A stretch of DNA of 64,000 nucleotides from Taudactylus pleione (taxonomy: Eukaryota > Chordata > Amphibia > Anura > Myobatrachidae): NCBI GenBank assembly GCA_031769625.1, contig JAUIMM010000694.1:4982501-5046500 (forward strand), given 5' to 3'. This document shows positions 9,568 through 21,399 of the stretch, one piece after another. Position 1 is the stretch's first letter; every line of letters starts with the position of its first letter. The position numbers were made by a program, and so were the translations under genes. The notes under the pieces are model-generated. The model saw only the letters and a program-made list of their open reading frames with translations. It made no database searches and had not been told where the DNA came from.

Positions 9568-10109
9568 AAAGTTAGAACACAGGAATAGGTGTTAATTTTA
9601 TAGAAACCCCAAAATGCTCATTTTAAATAAAAAAATGAATTTACCACAGCAGATACTGTATGCCCAGTCCGGTCTTCGGTATGAACAGTTGGTTTGTAAC
9701 TTTTGTATTGCTAAATATTTGCTACTGTGTTTAAAATGTTCAGTAACATAGAAGGTAAAGACAGTGTGGGAGATGTACCAAGCCTTGGGGGTATATTTGC
9801 TAAATAGCGGGTTTTTAGAAGTGGTGATATTGCCCATAGCAACCAATCAGATTCTTCTCCACCTCCTAGAAGATAATAAAATAGCACCTGGGAAGATGTT
9901 GGTAATGTGGCATAAGGGAAACACCCCCCCCCCCCCTGGAATATAATAGGGGTTGAGGGGATCAGGAGAAAGAAAAGTTTAAGGTCCACAAAAGAAAAAT
10001 CAGGAGGTGTAAATTGGAGACTGGAACGGAGTTTGCAGAGATGTACTGTTCAGTTTTCCTGAAAAACGAACACATCCGAGCTTTGGGGTTCCAAGTCGAA
10101 TCGATTCCC
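9568..10109. other. Gene-free region with a short dispersed repeat
   Basis: The only recognisable content is a fragment around 9775-9900 with ATAGCAACCAATCAGATTCT, also seen at 20880-20960, and a C-run at 9924-9937. No coding signal. Confidence 0.5.
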
Positions 10110-12524
10110 GGCTCCAGGTTTACTATACTATCCCTTTATATACATAGGCTTACTATACTATCCCTTTATATATACATAGGCTTACTATACTATCCCTTTA
10201 TATATACATAGGCTTACTATACTATCCCTTTATATACATAGGCTTACTATACTATCCCTTTATATATATAGGCTTGATATGCTATCCCTTGATATACATA
10301 GGTTTACTATATATACACTCTCTTTATATACATACAGTAGGCTTACTATACTATCCCTTTATATACATAGGCTTACTATACTATCCCTTTATATACATAG
10401 GCTTGATATGCTATCCCTTGATATACATAGGTTTACTATATATACACTCTCTTTATATACATACAGTAGGCTTACTATACTATCCCTTTATATACATAGG
10501 CTTACCATACTATCCCTTTTGTATATACATAGGCTTAACATACTATCCCTTTATATTTACATGGGCTTACCATACTATCCCTTTATATACAAAGGCTTAC
10601 TATACTAAACCTTTATATAAATAGTCTTAATATACTATCCCTTTATATATACATAGGCTTACTATACTATCCCTTTATATACATAGGCTTACTATACTAT
10701 CCCTTTATATATACATAGACTTAACATACTATCCCTTTATATACATAGACTTACTATACTATCCCTTTATATACATAGGCTTACTATACAATCCCTTTGT
10801 ATACATAGGCTTACTATACTATCCCTTTATATACATAGGCTTACTATACTATCCCTTTGTATACATAGGCTTACTATACTATCCCTTTATATACATAGGC
10901 TTACTATACTATCCCTTTGTATACATAGGCTTACTATACTATCCCTTAATATACATAGGCTTAATATACTATCCTTTATATATACATAGGCTTACTATAC
11001 TATCCCTTTATATACATAGGCTTACTATACTATCCCTTTATATATACATAGACTTACCATACTATCCCTTTGTATACATAGACTTACTATACTATCCCTT
11101 TATATACATAGGCTTACTATACTATCCCTTTGTATACATAGGCTTACTATACTATCCCTTTATATAAATAGGCTTAATATACTATCCTTTATATATACAT
11201 AGGCTTACTATACTATCCCTTTATATACATAGGCTTGATATGCTATCCCTTGATATACATAGGTTTACTATATATACACTCTCTTTATATACATACAGTA
11301 GGCTTACTATACTATCCCTTTATATACATAGGCTTACCATACTATCCCTTTTGTATACACATAGGCTTACCGTACTATTCCTTTATATATACATAGCCTT
11401 AACATACTATCCCTTTATATTTACATGGGCTTAACATACTATCCCTTTATATTTACATGGGCTTACCATACTATCCCTTTATATACATATGCTTACTATA
11501 CTATCCCTTTATATACATAGGCTTACTATACTATCCCTTTATATACATAGGCTTACCATACTATCCCTTTATATACATATGCTTACTATACTATCCCTTT
11601 ATATACATAGGCTTACTGTACTATCCCTTTATATACATAGGCTTACCATACTATCCCTTTATATACATATGCTTACTATACTATCCCTTTATATACATAG
11701 GCTTTCTATACTATCCCTTTATATACATAGGATTACCATACTATCCCATTATATATACATAGGCTTACTATACTAATCCCTTTATATATACATAGGCTTA
11801 CTATACTATCCCTTTATATGCATAGGCTTACTATACTATCCCTTTATATGCATAGGCTTACTATACTATCCATTTATATATACATAAGCTTACTATACTA
11901 TCCCTTTATATACATAGGCTTACTATACTATCCCTTTATATACATAGGCTTACTATACTATCCATTTATATATACATAAGCTTACTATACTATCCATTTA
12001 TATATACATAAGCTTAATATACTATCCCTGTATATACATAGGCTTACTACACTTTCCCTTTATATACATAGGCTTACTATACTATCCATTTATATATACA
12101 TAAACTTACTATATGATCCCTTTATATACATAGGCTTACCATACTATCCCTTTATATACATAGGCTTAATATACTATCCTTTATATACACATAGGCTTAC
12201 CATACTATCCCTTTATATACATAGGCTTAACATACTATCAATTTATATATACATAGGCTTACTATACTAATCCCTCTATATATATACATAGGCTTACCAT
12301 ACTATCACTTTATATACATTGGCTTGCTATACTATCCCTTGACATACATAGGCTTACCATACTATCCCTTTATATATACATAGGCTTACCATACTATCCC
12401 TTTATATACATAGTCTTACCATACTATCCCTCTATATATACATAGGCTTACCATACTAATCCCTTTATATATACATAGGCTTACCATACTATCCATTTAT
12501 ATACATAGGCTTACCATACTATCC

Positions 12525-12568
<44 letters not shown>

Positions 12569-13294
12569 ATATATATATATATATATATATAGGATTACCA
12601 TACTATCCCTTTATATATACATAGAATGACCACACTATCCCTTTATATACATAGGTTTACCATACTATCCCTTTGTATACATAGGCATGCTATACTATTC
12701 TGTACCTTTATATACATAGGCTTACCATACTATCCCTTTATATACATAGGCTTGCTATACTATCCTTTATATATACATAGGCTTACTATACTATCCATTT
12801 ATATACATAGGTTTACAATACTATCCCTTTATATACATAGGCTTGCTATACTATCCCTTTATATACATAGGCGTGCTATACTATCCCTTTATATACAGAG
12901 GCTTACTGTACTATCCCTTTATACTTATTATACTATTTCTTTATATATACATAGGCTTACTATACTATCCCTTTATATACATAGGCTTACTATACTATCC
13001 CTTTATATACATAGGCTTACCATACTATCCCTTAATATATACATAGAATTACCACACTATCCCTTTATATACATAGGTTTACCATACTATCCCATTGTAT
13101 ACATAGGCTTGCTATACTATACTGTACCTTTATATACATAGGCTTACCATACTATCCCTTTATATACATAGGCTTGCTATACTATCCATTTTTATATACA
13201 TAGGCTTACTATACTATCCCTTTATATACACATAGGCTTACTACACTATCCCTTTATATACATACTGTAGGCTTATTATACTATCCCTTTATAT
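10110..13294. repeat. 30-bp AT-rich satellite, left block
   Basis: About one hundred units of a 30-bp repeat built on GGCTTACTATACTATCCC followed by TTTATATACATA. Unit variants (TTTGTATACATA, GCTTACCATAC) and 32-bp forms with an extra TA occur throughout. Because 30 is a multiple of three, long frames with a 10-residue period (LYYPFIYIGL) appear and are not genes. The array resumes at 17712 after a transposon insertion. Confidence 0.95.
12523..12591. repeat. (CTAT)n-(AT)n microsatellite inside the satellite
   Basis: About eleven CTAT units followed by about twelve AT units, probably expanded from the ACTATCC part of a satellite unit. Confidence 0.9.
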
Positions 13295-13935
13295 TAGGGG
13301 TGTGCACCGGCCACTTTTCATGTTTTGTGTTTTGGTTTTGGATCTGGATCTTTCTTCGTGTTTTGGATCTGGATTGGTTTTGCCAAAACCACCCTTTCGT
13401 GTTTTGGGTTCTGGGTTTTGTGTTTTGGATCTGTATTTTTTTTTAAAAAAAGCATAAAAACAGCTAAAATCTCAGAATTTGTGGGTTTTTCTGCTCCTAT
13501 GCTATTATTAACCTCAATAACCTTAATTTCCACTCATTTCCAGTCTATTCTGAACACCTCACAATAGTGTTTTTATGTAAAAAAGGTTGCACCGAGGTAG
13601 CTGGATGACTATGCTAAGAGATACGAGTGGGCGGCACAAACACGTGGTCCATCTAGGAGTGACACTGCAGTGGCAGACAGGATGGCAGTTTGAAAAACTA
13701 GGCCCCAAACTATACATAATTCAAAGAAAAAAAAGAGGTGCAAGATGGAATTGTCCTTGGGCCCTCCCACCCACCCTTATGTTGTATAAACAGGACATGC
13801 ACACTTTAACAAACCAAACATTTCAGCGCCAGGGTCTGCCACACGACTGTGGCTGAAATGATTGGTTCGTTTGGGCCCCCACAAAACAAGCTGGCAATTA
13901 ATCTGTCCCTGCACAAACTGGCTCTACGGAGGCAA

Positions 13936-14325
13936 GATGTCGTCCTCATCCTCCTCATCCACCGATTCCTCACCCTCTTCAGTGTTGTGTACATCCTCAT
14001 CCTCACAGAGTATTAATTCGTCCCCGCTGGAATCCACAACCACAGGTCCCTCTGTACGTTCTGGAGGCTGGTCTCCCTGGAAGAGTTGATAATTCATTTT
14101 ATGAACATCATCTTCTCCACATTTTGTAGAAGCAACCTCCTACGCCTTTCGCTGACAAGGTTCCCGGCTGCACTAAACACTCTTTCGGAGTACACACTGG
14201 AGGGGGGGCAACTCAGGTAAAATAGAGCCAGTTTGTACAGGGACCTCCAAATTGCTTCTTTTTCCTGCCAGTACAGGTACGGACTGTCTGACATGCCTAC
14301 TTGGATGCTGTCACCGATGTAATCC
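13936..14325 (-). pseudogene. hAT transposase C-terminal remnant (copy 1)
   Basis: The minus strand encodes the hAT dimerisation domain (SPYLYWQEKEAIW, SERVFSAAGNLVSERRRR) and the acidic tail. A one-base loss near 14096 ends the frame after MFIK. Upstream the frame continues into the 136-bp repeats, giving a 98-aa chimeric frame (14094-14390) whose first ~23 residues are repeat-encoded. The shared counterpart is in copy 2 at 30719-31015. Confidence 0.85.
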
Positions 14326-15715
14326 TTTAACAGACAGACGCACGCTTGTCGCTGCTGCTTTGAGGATGCAAGTGCGGCTACAGCCCACACAATTCACAAA
14401 GACAGAAAAAAAAGAAGAATATTTTTATTGTTTGTGGAGCGCACTTTGAGGGTTACACCACCCTTTAACAGACAGACGCATGCTTGTCGCTGCTGCTTTG
14501 AGGATGCAAGTGCGGCTGCAGCCCACACAATTCACAAAGACAGAAAAAAGAAGAATATTTTTATTGTTTGTGTAGCATGCTTTGAGGGTGTCACCACCCT
14601 TTAACAGACAGATGCACGCTTGTCGCTGCTGCTTTGAGGATGCAAGTGCGGCTACATCGCACACAAGTCACAAACACATTAAAAAAATAGTTTTTTATTT
14701 TTTGGAGCACTTTGAGAGTTACACCACCCTTTAACAGACAGACGCACGCTTGTCGCTGCTGCTTTGAGGATGCAAGTGCGGCTACAGCCCACACAATTCA
14801 CAAAGACAGAAAAAAGAACAATATTTTTATTGTTTGTGTAGCACACTTTGAGGGTGTCACCACCCTTTACCAGACAGACGCACGCTTGTCGCTGCTGCAT
14901 TGAGGACAGTATCATATGCAGTGACAGTAGACTTGTCAGAAATTGTTGGCACGTCCTTCAGTCTGGACCAGATGTCCAAACCAGCCCTTGACTTATGACA
15001 CAGGCGCACGCTTGGCGCTGCTACTATGTTGATGCACGTGCGGCTACATCGCACACAAGTCACAAACACATTAAAAAAATAGTTTTATTATTTTTTGGAG
15101 CACTTTGAGGGTTACACCACCCTTTAACAGACAGACGCACGCTTGTCGCTGCTGCTTTGAGGATGCAAGTGCGGCTACAGCCCACACAATTCACAAAGAC
15201 AGAAAAAGAAGAATATTTTTATTGTTTGTGTAGCACACTTTGAGGGTGTCACCACCCTTTAACAGACAGACGCACGCTTGTCGCTGCTGCTTTGAGGATG
15301 CAAGTGCGGCTACAGCCCACACAATTCACAAAGACAGAAAAAAGAACAATATTTTTATTGTTTGTGTAGCACACTTTGAGGGTGTCACCACCCTTTAACA
15401 GACAGACGCACGCTTGTCGCTGCTGCTTTGAGGATGCAAGTGCGGCTACAGCCCACACAATTCACAAAGACAGAAAAAAGAACAATATTTTTATTGTTTG
15501 TGTAGCACACTTTGAGGGTGTCACCAACCTTTAACAGACAGACGCACGCTTGTCGCTGCTGCTTTAAGGATGCAGGTGCGGCTACAGCCCACACATTTCA
15601 CAAAGACAGAAAAAAAAAGAACAATATTTTTATTGTTTGTGTAGCACACTTTGAGGGTGTCACCAACCTTTAACAGACAGATGCACGCTTGTCGCTGCTG
15701 CTTTGAGGATGCAGG
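14326..15715 (-). repeat. 136-bp tandem array of hAT copy 1, with embedded transposase fragment
   Basis: Units of about 136 bp contain AACAGACAGACGCACGCTTG and GAGGATGCAAGTGCGGCTAC. They look like diverged, shortened versions of the 160-bp units in the same element. At about 14903-14990 a piece of transposase coding sequence (the ATCATATGCAGTGACAGT region) interrupts the array, followed by one 160-type unit fragment (~14995-15070). Confidence 0.88.
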
Positions 15716-16042
15716 TGGAATCTAGACGGGATTTGGAACCGAGGACACACTACCTCCATCAATTGTCTAAATCCCACTGCTCTAATGGCGGATACCGGAC
15801 GCACGTCTAACACCAACATAGCAGTCAAGGCCTCAGTTATACGTTTTGCTTCAGGATGACTGCTGTCGTACTTCATCCTCATCGCTAGGGACTGTTGGAG
15901 GGTCGATTGTTTAGTAAAAGTAGTGATGTTCCTACTTCCTCTCTGGGATGATGAACAACTCCCAGCAGCAGCAACAGCACTAGGAGGAAGTGGTTCTTGA
16001 TCTTTCCCTATTTTATTTTTATCGGAGAAAGTTTGGTCCTCC
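15716..16042 (-). pseudogene. hAT transposase N-terminal remnant (copy 1)
   Basis: The minus-strand frame starts with the transposase N-terminus (MEDQTFSDKNKI) and jumps, through an internal deletion near residue 25, to the region before the catalytic domain (LQQSLAMRMKYDSSHPEAKR, MEVVCPRFQIPSRFH). The BED finger is lost. Confidence 0.85.
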
Positions 16043-16061
16043 ATTTATGTTATATTGATAT

Positions 16062-17225
16062 ATACGTGCGGCTAAAGCGCACACAAACACAGAAAATATT
16101 TTTTTATTTTTGCTGGAGAGTAGTGCACTTTGTGGGTTACACCACCCTTTAAGAAATGAGCCAGCCGGCTCATTACTTATGGGACACAGGCGCACGCTTG
16201 GCGCTGCTCCTTTGTTGATGCACGTGCAGCCACAGTGCACACAAGTCACAAACACAGAAAATATATATTTTTTTTGGTTTGGCGTGTACTTTGGGGGTTA
16301 CAGCACCCTTTAACGGTCAAGCCAGCCGGCCCTTTACTTATGACACAGGCGCACGCTTGGCACTACTTTGTTGATGCACGTGCGGCTACTGCGCACACAA
16401 TTCACAAACACAGAAAATAATTTTTTTTTTGGTTTGGACTGGAGTGTACTTTTGGGATTACAGCACCCTTTAACGGTCAAGCCAGCTGGCCCTTTACTTA
16501 TGACACAGGCGCACGCTTGGCACTACTTTGTTGATGCACGTGCGGCTACTGCACACACAATTCACAAACACAGAAAATATATATTTTTTTGGTTTGGACT
16601 GGAGTATACTTTGGGGGTTACAGCACCCTTTAACGGTCAAGCCAGCCGGCCCTTTACTTATGACACAGGCGCACGCTTGGCACTACTTTGTTGATGCACG
16701 TGCGGCTACTGCGCACACAATTCACAAACACAGAAAATAATTTTTTTTTTGGTTTGGACTGGAGTGTACTTTGGGGATTACAGCACCCTTTAACGGTCAA
16801 GCCAGCCGGCCCTTTACTTATGACACAGGCGCACGCTTGGCACTACTTTGTTGATGCACGTGCGGCTACTGCGCACACAATTCACAAACACAGAAAATAA
16901 TTTTTTTTTTGGTTTGGACTGGAGTGTACTTTTGGGGGTTACAGCACCCTTTAACGGTCAAGCCAGCCGGCCCTTTATTTTTGACACAGGCGCACGCTTG
17001 GCACTACTTTGTTGATGCACGTGCGGCTACTGCGCACACAATTCACAAACACAGAAAATTATATTTTTTTTGGTTTGGACTGGAGTGTACTTTCGGGGCT
17101 TACAGCACCCTTTAACGGTCAAGCCAGTCGGCCCTTTACTTATGACACAGGCGCACGCTTGGCACTACTTTGTTGATGCACGTGCGGCTACTGCGCAAAC
17201 AATTCACAAACACAGAAAATATATT
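16062..17225 (-). repeat. 160-bp tandem array of hAT copy 1
   Basis: About seven 160-bp units, each with GATGCACGTGCGGCTACTGC (E-box palindrome CACGTG) and a T-run followed by GGTTTGGACTGGAGTGTACT. The 70-residue frames in each unit are repeat shadows. Confidence 0.92.
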
Positions 17226-17711
17226 ATTTTTTTAGCACTTGGGGGGAGCACCCCTGATGGACAGAGCACCCCCTGGTCAACACTACAGCACCCCTTTAGG
17301 ACTGGGACACTGCACAGGACTTTGGAGTGGACACAGCCCCTATGGAGAACTGACTGCACAACACAGTCCAGCCAGCCCCTATGGACTTTGAAGTAGTGGA
17401 CACAGCCCCTATTAACAACAGCAGCACAGCACAACACAGCCCAACACAGCAGCACTACACTACACTACACTACACAGCCCTAACTCCCACCCTCCCTCTT
17501 CACTGTCCACAGCCGAGTGAGAAAATGGCGCCGACGCGGGTACCTTATATAGGATCCAAAACCCGCGAGACTCGGAAGGCGGAATGATGACGTTCTGCCT
17601 CGATTTCAGATCCGAGTCAGGCGGGAAAAGTCGAGCCTGACTCGGATCGGACTCGGATCGGGGGGGCTCGGGGGGGTTCGGATTTCAGAAATCCGAACCC
17701 GCTCACCCCTA

Positions 17712-17837
17712 CTTTATATATACACATAGGCTTACTATACTATCCCTTTATATACATAGGCTTGCTATACTATCCCTATATACAGGCTTACTATACTATC
17801 CCTTTATATACATTCTGTAGGCTTACTATACTGTCCA

Positions 17838-17876
<39 letters not shown>

Positions 17877-18110
17877 GTATATATATATATACATACATAC
17901 TGTACTATACTATCTCTTTATATACATACTGAAGGCTTACTATACTATCCCTTTATATACACATAGGCTTACTATACTATCCTTTTATATACATACTGTA
18001 GGCTTACTATACTGTCCCTTTATATATACATAGGCTTACTATACTATCCCTTTATATATATAGGCTTGCTATACTATCCCTTTATATACAGGCTTGCCAT
18101 ACTATCCCTT
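17712..18110. repeat. 30-bp AT-rich satellite, right block
   Basis: The satellite of 10110-13294 continues after hAT copy 1. It includes an (AT)n/(GTAT)n stretch at 17837-17900. Confidence 0.93.
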
Positions 18111-18262
18111 ACAACCAGGACATTCATGAATTACACAGGTTCTGTGGCTGATTAAAACCAGGGGACATGCACTCCAGCCAGTAAATCATGAGTGTCAAGG
18201 TTTAAAGGTATAGTATGGTAACTTAGCCTACCCAGCTCTGATCGCTTTTCGAGTTGAACTGA

Positions 18263-18745
18263 GGCCCCGATTCAGAGCCGGACGCTCTGAAAGTGCGTTC
18301 GCTCTGAATCTGGGCGTTTTTTTTCAATTTTTGGAGCGGCCTCCTGGCCGCTCGCATTACACTGTGGGTAACCACCCACAGCTATTGCGAGTGGCCAGGA
18401 TGATGGTCGCGATGGACCATCACGACCATCGGGCTTGCGACGAGACCCTTGTGGCAGGGGCTCGTGGCCGCAAGCCCCAGAGAGCTTCCGGCTCTAATAG
18501 AGCCGGAAGCACTCCCACTGACTTCACTTGTGATGGGCCGCCCACAAACGGCAGGCATTCGCTTGGGAATGCCTCAGTTTGTGAAGCCACCCCCCCGCCA
18601 CGCCTACAAAATGGGACGAGCTGTCGATCAACATCGACAGCCGCCCCTTTTGTAGTGAGACATGGAGCGAGTGCTTTTTGCGCATGCTCCGGGGCTCACG
18701 CGTGCGCACTGCGTGCGCACTTGCCAGCGGGTCTGAATCGGGCCC
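18263..18745 (-). mobile_element. Serial-hairpin foldback element, copy C
   Basis: A 483-bp copy in reverse orientation with ends GGCCCCGATTC and GAATCGGGCCC and a perfect 3-bp duplication TGA (18260-18262, 18746-18748). Hairpins are more eroded than in other copies; the central palindrome has lost part of one arm. Confidence 0.82.
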
Positions 18746-18955
18746 TGAGTCTCGGCTTGGGTCTGCTGTAAGTTCGGAACTCAGATTTAAAAAACGAATC
18801 TCAGGTTTTGGATTGCATGTAAGCAGGTCTAAATTACATGATTTTAGTTGTTTTTATTAGTTTTAAAGCAATCCAAAACCAAAACTGACTCTTAACCAAA
18901 ACATTTGAGAGTGCCAAAACCAAAATGCAAAGGTCTGCACACATCTCTAGTAGTT
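18746..18955 (-). mobile_element. Terminal fragment of a hAT relative
   Basis: The minus-strand end CTAGAGATGTGTGCAGACC followed by TTTTGGTTTTGG and a TAAAAACAACTAAAATCA-like segment resembles the 3' terminal region of the hAT family here (TAGGGGTGTGCACC, AACAGCTAAAATC). Only about 200 bp is present and there is no coding part. Confidence 0.5.
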
Positions 18956-18960
18956 TTTCA

Positions 18961-19420
18961 CTATGTGTTATGGCCTGCAGGTGTCACTGTTGCAACTGTT
19001 GTTCAATCCACCCTCCTAGATAAATTGTAACACACCGAGGGGGCATCCGCCTGACCTCACCTGTGAAATTCTCCTGATTATTGTATCTGGTAGACGTTTG
19101 TCAGCATTGTATGACTCAGTCCATCCATACTGCTTCCGCAGAGCTCTAAGTCGCCATTAATTAAATGGACGGACCAATACAGTATTTCACAGTAACATTT
19201 TTCTTTCACACCCATCTGGGCCCACAATGTAGCAAATAGCCTCTCAGAGCTTTCCAAGGTAGATCAAGCTGCTGGATCTCTCCATAACCAGGAGCTGTCC
19301 ACATAAGGCAGGGCTGGCAACAGAAATCTTGGGGCCCGGTACACTGATGCCTCCGCTCCTGCGTCCTCTTAGGGGGCTGCGTCGGGATCCACGGAGGCAG
19401 TGACGGGGATGCTCCAACAC
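18961..19420. other. Gene-free region
   Basis: No gene or repeat recognised. 19020-19200 has a balanced, low-repeat composition with motifs such as CATTAATTAAATGG that could be conserved noncoding DNA, but nothing in the sequence proves it. Confidence 0.4.
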
Positions 19421-19424
19421 CAGG

Positions 19425-19580
19425 AGAGGTGTTCCCTCGGAGCCCAGGAGAGGTGTTCCCTCGGAGCCCAGGAGAGGTGTTCCCTCGGAGCCCAGGAGAG
19501 GTGTTCCCTCGGAGCCCAGGAGAGGTGTTCCCTCGGAGCCCAGGAGAGGTGTTCCCCCGGAGCCCAGGAGAGGTGTTCCC
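19425..19580. repeat. 24-bp minisatellite
   Basis: About six and a half near-perfect copies of a 24-bp unit containing CCCAGGAGAGGTGTTCCC. Frames through it on both strands are periodic and not genes. Confidence 0.92.
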
Positions 19581-20730
19581 CTTGTACCCCCTGTCCCCAT
19601 GCCTGCTGTAAAGTAAAGGTGTACAGTATCTTGTTATTCAAATAGGGGGAGGATATTTAGGAGTGGCACTATGCAAACGTGCAAACGTTCCATCCATTGC
19701 CGTCAAATTCTTCTTTCTACTTGTTTAGTAGCACAGTTCAGAATCACACCTTCCAAACGTTCCTAGGTGGGACAGTCCTGATGTTCCTCACTTTAGTCCT
19801 GAGTATGGGACTGTTGGGAAATGACACGTCCCCATTAATGTCCCACATACTAGCGGCAGACGTGTGCTGCAGTGTAGGGATGTTATTAGTGGTAAAGAAG
19901 AGGGACTAGAAGGTCCCAGAGGAATGTGGCACAACACCAAAGTAATATATCCACCCCCTATTGCAGGCTGTTGTGCACCTGCCCCATTATGGGACAACTA
20001 AAAGAGTTGGGAGGTATGGCCGAACTACAAACATGAGAGTGCGGAACCCAATACCGGAGGGAATATTAATAGAAATGCAGCCAATCTGTTCTCTTGGAGC
20101 CAATGACATCACTCAGGCCTGAAGTGAATGCCGATTCGGCTCATACACAAAATGGCTGCCTCCATGGGAGGTGAATGGCAGGTGTACGCTAAGTACAGCA
20201 GATCCGCTCCATGTAACCTTCTCAGAGTGACATATCACTGTATTTATTATTAGACATCAGCACTTGTTTCTCTCTATCCCTTTTCTGCGCTGCAGCGCTA
20301 GGTAAGCCATATTTGGTTAATAGTCTCCTTCCTTTCTGTGGAGATGCAGCCTCTCCTGCTGTCCCGTGTCATGATGACATGTAGATACATTACTCACTAC
20401 GCACACGGATTCCGGCCATCTCCCCCCCACACACATCGGTGTCATACGTTAGTAACACAGCAGAGTCACAGACAGACGGCACATTGTCTTCACCCACTCA
20501 GTGAATCAGCCATTCCGTGTAGCAGCAGCAGCATCTCCTCTGTGGTAACTGCTAATGGTCTGTAGCAATAATGCGCGCTGAGCCTGGGGCACAGGCCGCC
20601 GTGGCGCAGTACAACGCTTTCCTTGACAGAGCCATGATATCTAGTAAATAATTCACATCACAGCGGTTAGTGCAAGTAGTTTAACCTGTGCTATGTGGGG
20701 CCTTTATCTCTTTACAAAATGGGTTTAATA
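19581..20730. other. Gene-free region
   Basis: No coding region, RNA gene or clear transposon found. Short open frames have no recognisable motifs. Confidence 0.45.
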
Positions 20731-20962
20731 CAGAGATGAGCGTGGACCCCCATGTTTTGGTTTTGATTTATCATTGTGTTGTGGTAAAACCACCCTCGAG
20801 TGTTTTGGTTTGGATTCGGTTTTATTTTTAAAAATCAATGCAAATCAGCTAAAATCATGTAAGTGAGAGTTTTCAGAAGTGGAGATGTTTCCCATAGCAA
20901 CCAATCAGATTCTAGCTATTATCTTCTAGAATGTACTAGATAAATGATAAGTAGAATCTAAC
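20731..20962. repeat. hAT-relative end fragment followed by a short dispersed repeat
   Basis: 20731-20860 has AGAGATGAGCGTGG, GTTTTGGTTTTG and CAGCTAAAATCA, the terminal signature of the hAT relatives. 20862-20962 contains ATAGCAACCAATCAGATTCT, the dispersed repeat also at 9775-9900. Its other end continues at 21347-21400 after the MITE insertion. Confidence 0.5.
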
Positions 20963-21338
20963 CAGGGTTACCTACTCTCCTGATTTGGCCGGAAGCCTCC
21001 CGATAATCGGGTGCAGCTCCCGGGCCCCCCGGAAAGACATGCAAGCCTCCCCCCGACCCCATCCGCAATTTACTGTTAAACCCCACTGCGAAGGCGGCCA
21101 GTGACACGATTCATGCTGAATTGCGTCAGTTTGGCCCCGCCCCCTCCTTCACAATGCCTGTATTTTTGGCATTGTGTAGCGGGGCCAAAATGACGTGATC
21201 ACGTGACCCCGCCCCCATCACGCCTACAAACGTCAGGCACCTGCCCGGCCACGCCCCCTTTTCCAACCACGCCCCACGCTGCCCTGCCGATCTGGCTGCT
21301 CCCTCCCGGAAGGAGCAGCCAGAAAGTCGGCAACTATG
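20963..21338. mobile_element. hAT-type MITE (CATACTTGCC family), copy 2
   Basis: A 376-bp element with ends CAGGGTTACCTAC and GTCGGCAACTATG and a perfect 8-bp duplication AATCTAAC (20955-20962, 21339-21346). It sits inside the dispersed repeat, whose halves flank it. Confidence 0.82.
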
Positions 21339-21399
21339 AATCTAACTGGTGGCAATGGCAACATCTCAACTTCCAAAAACTCTCTCTTTAGTAAATACT

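Larger units (their letters stand above)
13295..17711 (-). mobile_element. hAT transposon copy 1, deletion derivative
   Basis: A 4,417-bp element with ends TAGGGGTGTGC and GCTCACCCCTA and a perfect 8-bp duplication CTTTATAT (13287-13294, 17712-17719). The satellite continues on both sides. On the minus strand the order is promoter end, 160-bp array, N-terminal transposase remnant, 136-bp array, dimerisation-domain remnant and 3' terminal region. Most of the transposase gene is missing, so the copy is non-autonomous. Confidence 0.93.

Noticed and set aside
10274..13141. Long frames encoding LYYPFIYIGL repeats
   Set aside because: They follow from a 30-bp satellite whose period is a multiple of three. 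All frames show the same periodic peptide and there is no start context or domain.
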